From contig NZ_LMEH01000001.1 in NCBI RefSeq assembly GCF_001425325.1, forward strand, positions 1,287,898 to 1,351,897: a DNA stretch of 64,000 nucleotides, read 5' to 3'. This DNA is from Leifsonia sp. Root1293 (lineage in GTDB: Bacteria; Actinomycetota; Actinomycetes; Actinomycetales; Microbacteriaceae). Both the position numbers and the translations under genes were made by a program. The notes under the pieces are model-generated. The model made no database searches, was not told the DNA's origin, and was given only the letters and a program-made list of their open reading frames with translations. Shown piece by piece: positions 7,552 through 14,827 of this stretch (its first letter is position 1; each line of letters opens with the position of its first letter).

Positions 7552-7814
7552 CGCGGCCTCTCGTCGGGGAAGAGCGCGAGGTACTCCGCGTCATCGTCCC
7601 GAGCGATGCGCGCCGGTGCACCAGGTGCTTCATCGGGGAAGAGCGCGTAATACGCTGCGTCTTCTGCCGACACGGGGGCTGCCGTCGCTGCCGCCGCACG
7701 CGCAGCGGCCTCGGCGTCGACCGCGGCAAAGATCGTCTCGTTGGACGCGTCTGCAGCCAAGCCGAGACGCGCGGCGATCTTTCGGCGGAAGGTCTGCCAG
7801 TTTGATTGGGTCAT
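7548..7814 (-). CDS. Hypothetical small protein with a repeated YxALFPDE motif (88 aa)
   Basis: ATG at 7814 gives MTQSNWQTFRRKIAARLGL, followed by an Ala-rich helix and a duplicated C-terminal element (AYYALFPDEAPGAP and EYLALFPDERPR). The RRKIAARLGL...ETIFAAVDA segment resembles short helical segments seen in phage accessory proteins, but no function can be assigned. The duplicated acidic motif may be a protein-binding tag. Confidence 0.5.
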   Translation of the reverse strand: MTQSNWQTFRRKIAARLGLAADASNETIFAAVDAEAAARAAAATAAPVSAEDAAYYALFPDEAPGAPARIARDDDAEYLALFPDERPR

Positions 7815-7941
7815 GATGCTCCGGTGAGTCTTGTCGACTTCACGCGCGAGCACTGCTCAGCGCGCGTTCCCCACCGGGGATCTTGGAACGGGTGGCCCCT
7901 GGCTCGATCCGTTCGTATTGTGATCGTACCGACCGTGTCGG

Positions 7942-8220
7942 CTATTCCGGGGAAGGCGCGCCGAGCTCTGGCCGGCGAAGGAGAAGCATCTCGAGGCGGC
8001 GTTCCAGCTCGGGGTAGTTGATCCTCCCGACGGAATCGGTGACGTTCACGAGCCCTATGAAGAGCTCAAAGTCATCGAAGTGGCGCAACCGGCCGCGGAG
8101 ATGAAATCCGATCAGCTCCTTCTGCATCTCCTTGATGACGACGGCCCGAGCAGCGGCCGTGCGCTTGTTGCGGACGTTGTCGGCGAGCAGCTTCCGCTCC
8201 GGATCCCTTCGGTCAGTCAT
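7942..8220 (-). CDS. Hypothetical small protein (92 aa)
   Basis: A charged, helical protein beginning MTDRRDPERKLLADNVRNKR, with a central HLRGRLRHFDDFELFIGLV and a Leu/Arg-rich end. No family recognised. It lies downstream of the iteron-like repeats and of the HTH protein in the leftward element operon. Confidence 0.5.
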   Translation of the reverse strand: MTDRRDPERKLLADNVRNKRTAAARAVVIKEMQKELIGFHLRGRLRHFDDFELFIGLVNVTDSVGRINYPELERRLEMLLLRRPELGAPSPE

Positions 8221-8272
8221 GCTGCCCTCGCTGTCGAATGAAATGGACGCCCTGCTGCATCCGCGATGCGGC

Positions 8273-8308
8273 TGAGAGATCTACTGAGAGATCTACCTAA
8301 GAGATTGA
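8273..8308 (+). repeat. Tandem 12-bp repeats (TGAGAGATCTAC)
   Basis: Two perfect adjacent copies of TGAGAGATCTAC (8273-8284, 8285-8296) are followed by a degenerate third (TAAGAGATTGA). They adjoin a second repeat family at 8318-8373. Confidence 0.75.
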
Positions 8309-8317
8309 GGGTCACTG

Positions 8318-8373
8318 TGACCCCACCCCACTGGCGCGTATGACCCCACCCCTGGGGTCATGGTGACCCCACC
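8318..8373 (+). repeat. Iteron-like TGACCCCACC repeats (candidate replication origin or operator)
   Basis: TGACCCCACC occurs at 8318-8327, 8341-8350 and 8364-8373, with an inverted GGGGTCA at 8354-8360. The array ends exactly at the stop codon of an HTH protein that looks like a replication accessory or initiator. Iterons beside a Rep-like gene suggest an origin of replication for the excised element. Autoregulation of the downstream leftward genes is the alternative. Confidence 0.5.
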
Positions 8374-8784
8374 TCAGTCGAGCGCGGTCTCTGCGATCAG
8401 AAGACTCGATCCCGGGATCTGCCGCGTCTCGTCGAAGGACAACTCGAGAGAACCCTCGGCCCAATGGAACGCGCGAACTGGGATCCTCGAGGCGCGTATG
8501 GACCGTCGGTCGAACATGGGCAGCAGATACCTGTTCTGGAGGGCGACCGCTGCGCCGCTCATCGCCCAGGGCTCGACGTCCACTATCCCCGCCGTCCGTA
8601 GTCCTCTGATCGACCGTTTGACTGTGGGCACGCTCAGCCCCGTCTCGTTGGAGAGCGTGGCCTGGCTTGGCCAAGCGCGGTGCCAGCTGTCGTTGTAGTG
8701 ATCGGCGATCATGATCAGTACGAACTTCTCGGATGAGCTCAGGCCGGCTTGCTGCTTCGCCCACCGGAATGCCTTCATGCTCAT
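8374..8784 (-). CDS. Helix-turn-helix domain protein, replication-initiator-like (136 aa)
   Basis: The N-terminus MSMKAFRWAKQQAGLSSSEKFVLIMIADH and the following TLSNETGLSVPTVKRSIRGL form the winged HTH (HTH_36 type) common in phage and plasmid replication proteins. The C-terminal half is unassigned. It is probably a DNA-binding protein that controls or initiates replication of the element. The adjoining repeats at 8318-8373 are the obvious target. Two closely spaced ATGs (8784 and 8778) are possible starts. Confidence 0.7.
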   Translation of the reverse strand: MSMKAFRWAKQQAGLSSSEKFVLIMIADHYNDSWHRAWPSQATLSNETGLSVPTVKRSIRGLRTAGIVDVEPWAMSGAAVALQNRYLLPMFDRRSIRASRIPVRAFHWAEGSLELSFDETRQIPGSSLLIAETALD

Positions 8785-8824
8785 TCACGGCCACTCTCCC
8801 TCGTCCTCACGCTGCGGGTTATCA

Positions 8825-9145
8825 CTAGGCCGCCCTCTCGATCGCCGACGACCTGGCGAGTTCTCTCACCGGGACCGTCGTCGAGAAAAGGAAGAGCCGG
8901 CTGAACGACTCCGACGAGAACAGGATCATCGCCGCACCCACGAACCCGAGCGACGGCGCCTCTCGCCCGCTCAGGATGCGTCGCAGGCGATCGACGGGCA
9001 CGAATAGCCGAGCGGCGAGATCTGCCTCGTTGATGCGGCGCTCTTGGCACAGCTCTGTAAGCGCATCCGTGTGCACGGCCATAGCGGAGGTTGCAGGGGC
9101 GGCCGTGAGGCACTGTCCGCCTTGGCTGGTAGCGTTGAAATCCAC
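8825..9145 (-). CDS. XRE-like DNA-binding protein (106 aa)
   Basis: GTG at 9145 follows an AAGGAG Shine-Dalgarno and is preferred to the ATG at 9082. Residues 25-65 (ALTELCQERRINEADLAARLFVPVDRLRRILSG) read as a helix-turn-helix of the XRE or Cro type. The C-terminal SFSRLFLFSTTVPVRELARS is a helix of unknown role. It is probably a regulator of the element operon. Confidence 0.6.
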   Translation of the reverse strand: MDFNATSQGGQCLTAAPATSAMAVHTDALTELCQERRINEADLAARLFVPVDRLRRILSGREAPSLGFVGAAMILFSSESFSRLFLFSTTVPVRELARSSAIERAA

Positions 9146-9214
9146 GATCGTTCTCCTTCGTAAGTTGTTGCGGTCTTCGCCCCGGTGTTGTCGCACCGGG
9201 GCATTTCATGTCGG

Positions 9215-9412
9215 TCACTTCGGCTGCGCCGGACGCTGCTCACGCACCTTCGCCCGCGCAAGGATCCCGGCCATCTGTTCTTCGAGCCGGGGCAGAGCCT
9301 CCAGGAATGTGTCGGCCGTCACCGGGCCCTTGAGAGTCCGGGTGGTGGCCACGAATCTCGAGGTGCCGGCTTCGACGATGATGCGGGCCTCGCCTTTGCC
9401 TGGTCCTGCCAT
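9215..9412 (-). CDS. Hypothetical small protein (65 aa)
   Basis: A short protein with a beta-rich N-terminus (EARIIVEAGTSRFVATTRTL) and a helical C-terminus (TFLEALPRLEEQMAGILARAK). Its ATG is overlapped by the stop of the 41-aa gene (TAATG), indicating coupling. No family recognised. Confidence 0.5.
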   Translation of the reverse strand: MAGPGKGEARIIVEAGTSRFVATTRTLKGPVTADTFLEALPRLEEQMAGILARAKVREQRPAQPK

Positions 9413-9537
9413 TACTCGGCGTCCGATGCTGCAGCCGCAGCCCGAGCTGCGGCGAGGTCCTCGCGCTCGATGCGCTCAAACTCGGGCAAGAAGATGAGCG
9501 CCGCCTTACTCAGGCACTCATCGCGGGTCGGCGGCAT
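9412..9537 (-). CDS. Hypothetical 41-aa protein
   Basis: A short ORF, MPPTRDECLSKAALIFLPE, then a Glu/Arg helix and an Ala-rich end. It starts in a TGATG overlap with the excisionase stop and ends in a TAATG overlap with the next gene. The two tight junctions are the evidence for it. Confidence 0.5.
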   Translation of the reverse strand: MPPTRDECLSKAALIFLPEFERIEREDLAAARAAAAASDAE

Positions 9538-9716
9538 CAGGCGGATTCCTCGATCTGCCGCTCGATCCAGGCCTCCACGTCTTCCGGGCGGAACATCCGC
9601 CGGCGGCCGACCTTGAGGGACTTCGGCCCGCGCCCTTGTGTGACCCAGAATCGGATCGTGGACGGTGACGCGTTGAGCTGCTCCGCCAGATCACCGACTG
9701 TCATCAGCTTCCCCAT
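9537..9716 (-). CDS. xis: Excisionase/AlpA-like HTH protein (59 aa)
   Basis: MTVGDLAEQLNASPSTIRFWVTQGRGPKSLKVGRRRMFRPEDVEAWI is the MerR/excisionase-type winged helix, with the RRRMFRPEDVEAW wing. Such proteins bend attachment-site DNA and bias the integrase toward excision. ATG at 9716 is chosen; a GTG two codons upstream is possible. It is divergent from the repressor gene across a repeat-rich control region, the standard arrangement of a lysogeny/excision switch. Confidence 0.8.
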   Translation of the reverse strand: MGKLMTVGDLAEQLNASPSTIRFWVTQGRGPKSLKVGRRRMFRPEDVEAWIERQIEESA

Positions 9717-9742
9717 CTCCACACCTACCTTCGTTATAAGAA

Positions 9743-9784
9743 CGCTATCCGCGCTATTAGGAAGTATCTAGCGCGTGTCGCTAT
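9743..9784. promoter_or_regulatory. Divergent control region between xis and repressor
   Basis: CGCTAT occurs at 9743-9748, 9752-9757 and 9779-9784. GCGCTA (9751-9756) and TAGCGC (9769-9774) form a dyad with a 12-bp spacer. This is the only A+T-rich gap between the two divergent regulators and is probably the repressor operator. Confidence 0.5.
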
Positions 9785-9804
9785 TTGTCAACTACCATCG
9801 CAAT

Positions 9805-10278
9805 ATGGAAACTGCGCGCCAACGAGGTAATGACATCGGCCCCACCGGAAAGACGGTCGCTGAAAACGTGAAGCGACTGCGCGGCGAGCTCAACCTCAAG
9901 CAGAGCGAACTTTCCGAGCGCCTTTCCGCCCTCGGACAGCCCATCCCCACAGCCAGCATCGGCAAGCTCGAGAGTGGCCTCCGGAAGGTGGAGGTAGACG
10001 ACCTGATGGCGATCGCAGTCGCCCTGAACGTCTCGCCTCTGGCGCTACTCTTGCCCGATACGAGGAGCCCCGAGGCAAAGGTCGACGTGACTGGCGCCGA
10101 GAACCAGCGCTCAGGGGACGTGTGGCAGTTCGGGCTGGGCGAGACACCACTCGCCGCGACTGCCCCGCCGGGAGCTCTCGATTTCCAAGAGCGAACCATG
10201 CCCTACTGGGCAGGATGGCAGAACCAGGCCCGCGACCAAATGGCAGCCTTTGGAGATGACGATGGCAAGCGTCCGTAA
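9805..10278 (+). CDS. XRE-family repressor of the element (157 aa)
   Basis: Residues 15-60 (TVAENVKRLRGELNLKQSELSERL...TASIGKLESG) form a canonical XRE/Cro-CI helix-turn-helix. The rest is a low-complexity linker and a Trp-containing tail. ATG at 9805 is used; an in-frame GTG at 9775 would lie within the operator. It is probably the lysogeny repressor. Its last codons overlap the integrase start by 17 bp, so int may be cotranscribed with it. Confidence 0.8.
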   Translation: METARQRGNDIGPTGKTVAENVKRLRGELNLKQSELSERLSALGQPIPTASIGKLESGLRKVEVDDLMAIAVALNVSPLALLLPDTRSPEAKVDVTGAENQRSGDVWQFGLGETPLAATAPPGALDFQERTMPYWAGWQNQARDQMAAFGDDDGKRP

Positions 10279-11419
10279 GCTCCCGAACGGCCGATGGCAG
10301 GCTCAGTTCCGGGCCGTGCCTGGGGGGAAGCAGATCACTCGGACAGACCTGCGGAAAGCCGTCGTAGAGTCCTGGCTTGACGAGCAGATAGCTGCCAAGG
10401 TGACTGGCACCTTTGTGAACCCGCGCGACGGCAAGACAACGTTCTCGAGCTTCTACGCGGAGTGGGCCCCGCGACAGATCTGGACCCACGGCACTAGGCG
10501 TGCGATGAATCTCACCGTGAGGTCGGCGAGCTTCCGCGATCTCCCGCTCCGCTCGATCAAACGCGCTCACATCGAGGAGTGGGTGAAGGCAATGCAGACC
10601 CAGGATCGCGGCACGAACAAGATCGGCACCATCGTGCAGGGACTCGCCCCGCAGACGATCAAGACGCGCATCGTCAACGTTAGGTCGGTGTTCCGCGCGG
10701 CGATCGTCGATCGGAAGCTCACCCACGATCCGACTCTCGGCGTCCGACTCCCCCAGCCCCGGAAAGCATCCAACGCGATGCAGATTCCCTCGAGCGACGA
10801 GCTCCGCGCCATCCTCAGCGCGGCTAGCGCACACCAGCGGGCCCTCTTCGCCGTCTGCGCCTTCGCCGGCCTTCGCCTCGGCGAGGCATCCGCGCTGCAG
10901 GTCGGCGACGTCGACTTCCTGAAGCGCACGATCTCCGTCCGCCGGCAGGCGCAGAAGACGCAGGGAAAGGTCCTCGAGATCCGCCTGCCCAAGTACGGGT
11001 CAGAGCGCACCGTAGCGACCGCAGACGGGCTGCTGCGGCTCCTCAGCGTCCACATCACACTCCTGGGACTGCAGGGGCTTCAGGACGCGTTCCTGTTCCC
11101 GTCCGAGAGCGGCGGCCCCGCGGCGCCGTCCACGGTCCACCACGCGTGGGTGAGCGCCCGCGACAAGGCCACGACGGCTCCGTACCACCTGCACGACCTG
11201 AGGCACTACTTCGCGTCCGGTCTCATCGCCGGCGGCTGCGACGTCTCGACCGTGCAGCATGCGCTGGGGCACAGCTCCCCCAGCATCACTCTGAACACCT
11301 ACACGCACCTCTGGCCCAAGGCTGACGACCGCACTCGAGCAGTCGCGCAGACGATGGTGAACGACGTTCTAGGGACTGCTGACGAATATCTGACGAACGG
11401 CGTGACCGAATCCGCCTGA
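10262..11419 (+). CDS. int: Tyrosine recombinase (integrase) of the element (385 aa)
   Basis: An Arm-like N-terminus (SVRKLPNGRWQAQFR), a core-binding domain (about 60-150) and a catalytic domain with R205 (FAGLRLGE), a Lys near 244, H311-x2-R314 (HDLRH), H337 (LGHSS) and Y347 (NTYTH). All catalytic residues are present, so it should be active. ATG at 10262 has a GGAG Shine-Dalgarno. It lies 23 bp from attR, and its 3' end carries a CTGACGAA pair that probably serves as arm sites. It catalyses integration into, and with Xis excision from, cpaF. Confidence 0.95.
   Translation: MASVRKLPNGRWQAQFRAVPGGKQITRTDLRKAVVESWLDEQIAAKVTGTFVNPRDGKTTFSSFYAEWAPRQIWTHGTRRAMNLTVRSASFRDLPLRSIKRAHIEEWVKAMQTQDRGTNKIGTIVQGLAPQTIKTRIVNVRSVFRAAIVDRKLTHDPTLGVRLPQPRKASNAMQIPSSDELRAILSAASAHQRALFAVCAFAGLRLGEASALQVGDVDFLKRTISVRRQAQKTQGKVLEIRLPKYGSERTVATADGLLRLLSVHITLLGLQGLQDAFLFPSESGGPAAPSTVHHAWVSARDKATTAPYHLHDLRHYFASGLIAGGCDVSTVQHALGHSSPSITLNTYTHLWPKADDRTRAVAQTMVNDVLGTADEYLTNGVTESA
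11379..11397 (+). repeat. Putative integrase arm-type sites, right end
   Basis: CTGACGAA at 11379-11386 and 11390-11397 duplicates, in orientation and 11-bp offset, the pair at 767-785. It lies within the last codons of int. Confidence 0.55.
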
Positions 11420-11437
11420 TTCCGGGCGACAGCGGCT

Positions 11438-11710
11438 CTACAGCGAGTTGAGCCAGATCTCCTCGATCGTCGGGTCGTCGAGATAGGGCTGCAGCGGACC
11501 GAATCCGGTGAGCGATGCGATGACCGCACGCGTGGCCTGCTCCTCGTCGGCGATGAGCGGCCCGGCCCCGGCGACCGAGCGTTCGACGTAGTCGCGCACG
11601 GCATCGCGGGTATAGCGCTCGGCGAGGGCGGCATCCGAGGCCAGATCGACGCCGTCGTCGCGCACCCTGGCGCGCACGCGCTCGGTGATGGTGCGAACGG
11701 CCTCGGTCAT
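11438..11710 (-). pseudogene. cpaF: CpaF/TadA-type ATPase, N-terminal fragment (90 aa)
   Basis: The fragment begins MTEAVRTITERVRARVRDDG and includes GFGPLQPYLDDPTIEEIWLNS, the conserved end of the CpaF N-terminal domain. It ends with one extra Leu and a stop supplied by element DNA. The remainder of the gene is at 1-660. It should have no ATPase activity on its own. The start is the genuine chromosomal one, so its promoter lies between here and the tRNA-Leu gene. Confidence 0.9.
11443..11457 (+). repeat. attR core of the integrative element
   Basis: Second copy of the 15-bp core at 646-660. Reading left on the minus strand, the cpaF frame passes into element DNA and stops within two codons. 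Confidence 0.9.
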
Positions 11711-11789
11711 CCGTTCATCGTGCCGCGCTCCCCAGCCGGGGTGCAGGAACTGTCCACAGGGTGGTGCCGTTTACACTGGGACGGCACCG

Positions 11790-11869
11790 GCGGGAGTGGT
11801 GGAATTGGCAGACACGCAGGATTTAGGTTCCTGTGCTTCGGCGTGTGGGTTCGAGTCCCACCTTCCGCA
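11790..11869 (+). tRNA. tRNA-Leu (anticodon UAG)
   Basis: Acceptor GCGGGAG pairs with CTTCCGC, the anticodon stem CAGGA/TCCTG carries loop TTTAGGT (anticodon TAG), and the T-arm is GTGGG-TTCGAGT-CCCAC. CCA is not encoded. It is intact and is not the attachment site of the neighbouring element. Confidence 0.9.
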
Positions 11870-11875
11870 CCGTGA

Positions 11876-11900
11876 GGGCCCACGCGCGACGCGTGGGCCC
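11876..11900 (+). terminator. Hairpin after tRNA-Leu
   Basis: A perfect 11-bp stem (GGGCCCACGCG with its complement) with a 3-base loop directly follows the tRNA. It has no T-run and also lies next to the 3' end of the convergent flotillin gene. Confidence 0.6.
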
Positions 11901-11908
11901 AGCTGACA

Positions 11909-13369
11909 TCAGGAGACGGGTGCAGACTCCGACTCGGGCTCCGGGCCGAGATCGACGGCCACGACATGGTTCGTGCTCGGCACGGCGCCGGCGCCGTTCG
12001 AGTTCGCGGCGAACGTCTGGCCGGCCGCAGCGCCGCCCACGAATGATCCGAGCAGGTCGCGGATGCTGAGGCCCATGGTCGACTTCAGTACTCCGTCGAC
12101 CTCGGTGAGACCGGATGCCGCGTTCTTCGCGAGCTGCGACGCTCCGTCCGTCGAGATCACCGTGAGCTGATCGATGTTCGACATCGGCGCGGCGAGCTCG
12201 CGGGCGATGAGCGGCAGGGCCTCGATGACCTTGAGCTGCAGCAGGGCCTCTGACTGCTGGGCGACGGCCTCGGCAGCGGCCTTGGTGGCGGATGCCTCGG
12301 CGTCACCCCGCGCAGCGATGGCCTTGGCCTCGGCGAGACCCTCGGCTTCGAGAGCGTCTGCTGCGGCCTTGCGGGCGTCGCGGGCCGACTGCGCTTCGAT
12401 CAGCTTGGAGTCTGCCGCGGCCTGCGCGATCGTCTTCACCCGGTAGGCCTCGGCGTCGGCGACGGCCTTGACCTCGGACTCGAGCTCGGCAGCGCGCAGC
12501 GAGGCGCGCTTCTGAGCCGTGATCTCCTGCTGGGCGACGACGGCCTGCTGCGACTGGGCCTCGGCGAGCGGTCGGGCGGATGCCGCCTCGGCCGCTGCCT
12601 TGTCGGTCTCCTTCTGCAGGTCGGCCTTGCGCAGCGCGAGAGCGTTCTCGGCCTCGGCGATGGCGGTCTCCGCGGCGACGGCGGCCTCGCGGGCCTCCTT
12701 CTTGGCACGCGACTCGGCGATCTCCGCCTGCTTGCGCACCTCGGCCTGCTCGGCGCGACCGAGGTCCTCGATGTAGCCGTTGCTGTCCGAGATGCCCTTG
12801 ATCTCGAAGGAGTCGACGTCGAGTCCCTGGTTCAGAAGCGACTGGCGGGCGATGTCGAGCACGGCCGTCGAGAGCTCGTCGCGCTTGTTGATGATGGTGA
12901 GCACGTCGGTGGCGCCCACCGAGGAGCGCAGCGATCCCGAGAGCACCTCGAGGGCGAAGATGTCGATGTTCTTGTCCTGCCCGAGGAAGCGCTGGGCCGC
13001 GGCGCGGATCTTCTCGTCGGCGTCGCCCACCTTGACGATCGCCACGGCGTCGACGTTCATCGTGATGCCGTTCTTGGTCTGCGCCTCCGCCTTGATGTCG
13101 ATGGCCCGCGAGCGCAGCGAGATCTTGTGCGCCTTCTGGAAGAACGGGGTGATCCACACGCCCTGGCCGTGCACGACGCGCTGCCCGGACTCCTCGGCCT
13201 CGACGCCGTCGACCACTCGCCGCTTCGATCGCTTCCCCGTGACGACGAGAGCCTCGTCGGGCGACACGTTGCGGTACAGCGCCTTGGCGTAGATGAAGAC
13301 GACGATGACCACCACGATGACGATCGCGATCGTGCCGAGAAGAGGATTGCTGAACAGGAAGTCGAACAC
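11909..13369 (-). CDS. Flotillin/SPFH-domain membrane protein (486 aa)
   Basis: One N-terminal transmembrane helix (LGTIAIVIVVVIVVFIYAKALY) precedes an SPFH/band-7 domain (about 40-200) and a long Ala/Glu-rich coiled coil with EAENALAL-type repeats (about 215-390), as in YuaG/FloT. Flotillins organise membrane microdomains. GTG at 13369 follows AAAGGA and gives MFDFLFSNPLLG; the longer frame to 13483 lacks support. It stands alone, divergent from the heme oxygenase gene. Confidence 0.9.
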   Translation of the reverse strand: MFDFLFSNPLLGTIAIVIVVVIVVFIYAKALYRNVSPDEALVVTGKRSKRRVVDGVEAEESGQRVVHGQGVWITPFFQKAHKISLRSRAIDIKAEAQTKNGITMNVDAVAIVKVGDADEKIRAAAQRFLGQDKNIDIFALEVLSGSLRSSVGATDVLTIINKRDELSTAVLDIARQSLLNQGLDVDSFEIKGISDSNGYIEDLGRAEQAEVRKQAEIAESRAKKEAREAAVAAETAIAEAENALALRKADLQKETDKAAAEAASARPLAEAQSQQAVVAQQEITAQKRASLRAAELESEVKAVADAEAYRVKTIAQAAADSKLIEAQSARDARKAAADALEAEGLAEAKAIAARGDAEASATKAAAEAVAQQSEALLQLKVIEALPLIARELAAPMSNIDQLTVISTDGASQLAKNAASGLTEVDGVLKSTMGLSIRDLLGSFVGGAAAGQTFAANSNGAGAVPSTNHVVAVDLGPEPESESAPVS

Positions 13370-13506
13370 GGAGGTCCTTTCGTCGGAACACTGAAAGTCG
13401 CGACCCGCACCGGAGCAGGCAACGCTCCGAAGGCTACTGGAGAGCCGCACCCTGCGCCGATTCCCGTTTCGGGGGTGAGACACACGGCACGGTCGTCCGA
13501 TACTGT

Positions 13507-13525
13507 TTAGGTATGCCTAACCTCA
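13507..13525 (+). promoter_or_regulatory. DtxR/IdeR-type iron box over the hmuO start codon
   Basis: TTAGGTATGCCTAACCTCA matches the 19-bp DtxR/IdeR consensus, recalled as TTAGGTTAGCCTAACCTAA, at 16 positions. The ATG of the heme oxygenase is inside the box. Iron-loaded regulator bound here would block expression, so the gene should be on under iron limitation. Confidence 0.75.
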
Positions 13526-14148
13526 CTGTCGACGCGACGGATGTCGCCGCCATCGTCCGCGAGCGCACGATGGGCGCCCACAGGTCCGCCGAGAGCAAGC
13601 CGTTCATCACGGCCCTGATGAAGGGCGAGCTCGACCTCGCCGCCTACACGCGGTACCTCGCACAGCTCGCGTGGATCTACGAGGCACTCGAATCGCGCCC
13701 GGCGCAGCCGAGCGATCCGGCCATCATCGACGCGCACAGCCTCGACAGGTTCGCCGCGATGGAGAGCGACCTCGCCGCCCTCGGGTCCCCGACCTGGCGC
13801 ACGGATCACCCGGCACTGCCGGCGACGGCCTTCTACGCCGAGCACCTGCGCGCCATCGCTCCCGACGATCTCCCGCGGTACCTCGCCCACCACTACACCC
13901 GCTACCTCGGCGACCTCTCGGGCGGACAGGCCATCGCCCGTCTCGTCGCGCGCCACTACGACGCCACCCCAGAGCAGTTGGGCTTCTTCCGCTTTCCGGA
14001 GATCGCGGACATCGTGCACTACAAGCGCGCGTACCGTGAGAACCTCAACGCCCTCGGCTTCGACGCCGTGCAGGTCGACGCCTTCGTCACCGAGGCCGAC
14101 GCCGCCTTCGACTTCAACAGCGCCGTCTTCGACGCGCTCGACGGCTAG
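13513..14148 (+). CDS. hmuO: Biliverdin-producing heme oxygenase (211 aa)
   Basis: The protein has the proximal-His region MGAHRSAE (H23), the distal-helix signature YTRYLGDLSGGQAIARLVARHY and the usual HmuO length. It oxidises heme to biliverdin, CO and Fe2+ to release iron. A DtxR/IdeR box overlaps the start codon. A DedA gene starts 4 bp after the stop and may be cotranscribed, although no functional link is obvious. Confidence 0.92.
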   Translation: MPNLTVDATDVAAIVRERTMGAHRSAESKPFITALMKGELDLAAYTRYLAQLAWIYEALESRPAQPSDPAIIDAHSLDRFAAMESDLAALGSPTWRTDHPALPATAFYAEHLRAIAPDDLPRYLAHHYTRYLGDLSGGQAIARLVARHYDATPEQLGFFRFPEIADIVHYKRAYRENLNALGFDAVQVDAFVTEADAAFDFNSAVFDALDG

Positions 14149-14151
14149 ACC

Positions 14152-14817
14152 GTGCTCCGCACGGCGGCACTCGACGGCCAGCTCACCGACCTGCTCGGGC
14201 AGGTCGGTGTCGTGGTCTTCTATCTCGTCGTGTGGGGACTCGTCTTCGCCGGTACCGCCCTCTTCGTCGGCGTCTTCGTTCCGTTCGTCACGGGCGACTC
14301 CCTCCTGTTCGCCTCGGGGATCATCGCCGCCGGAGCATCCGGAGTCGACATCTGGATCCTCGCGATCGGAACCGGCATCGCCGCCTTCCTCGGCGACCAG
14401 GTCGGCTTCCTGCTCGGGCGGCGTTACGGCCGCCCGTATCTCGACAGACGCGGCGGTCCGCGGATGCAGGGGGTCATCGCCCGCACCGAGCACTTCTACC
14501 GCACCTTCGGCTGGTGGTCCGTGGTCATCGCCCGGTTCATTCCATGGGGTCGAGTCTTCGTGCCGGTGATCGCTGGCGTCGGGCGCATGGGCTACGCCCG
14601 GTTCGTCACGGCGAACATCGTCGGAGCCCTCGCCTGGGGCGTCGGCATCACAGTGATCGGCTACTACGCGGCGTCCATCCCCGGGGTGAGGGTGCTGGCC
14701 TACGTGATCGCCGGCGTGTTCATCGCGGCGTCCATCGTCGCCGGCATCAGGGCATGGCGTCTGGAGCGAGCCGATCGCGCAGCGTCTGCACAGACTGACG
14801 TCTCCTCGGCCCAGTAG
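14152..14817 (+). CDS. DedA-family membrane protein 1 (221 aa)
   Basis: Multiple hydrophobic segments, the DedA motif FLGDQVGFLLGRRYG and the later ARFIPWGRVFVPVIAGVGRMGYARF identify the DedA/VTT superfamily. Some members flip undecaprenyl phosphate or phospholipids. The start is a GTG 4 bp after hmuO. A second DedA gene follows after 10 bp. Which lipid it handles cannot be told from the sequence. Confidence 0.88.
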   Translation: MLRTAALDGQLTDLLGQVGVVVFYLVVWGLVFAGTALFVGVFVPFVTGDSLLFASGIIAAGASGVDIWILAIGTGIAAFLGDQVGFLLGRRYGRPYLDRRGGPRMQGVIARTEHFYRTFGWWSVVIARFIPWGRVFVPVIAGVGRMGYARFVTANIVGALAWGVGITVIGYYAASIPGVRVLAYVIAGVFIAASIVAGIRAWRLERADRAASAQTDVSSAQ

Positions 14818-14827
14818 ACTGCGGCGC

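Noticed and set aside
8273..8373. CRISPR array
   Set aside because: Repeats are only 10-12 bp with short or no spacers and no cas genes nearby. They resemble iterons.
661..11442. A complete prophage
   Set aside because: No terminase, portal, capsid, tail or lysis genes were recognised, and about 10.8 kb is too small. It looks like a satellite or integrative element.
11790..11869. tRNA-Leu as the attachment site of the element
   Set aside because: The tRNA is intact, lies outside the 15-bp repeats, and no copy of its 3' end is found at the left boundary. The repeat lies in cpaF.
12303..13391. Arg-rich leftward ORF in the flotillin region
   Set aside because: Out-of-frame reading of the flotillin coiled coil; very high Arg/Gly content.
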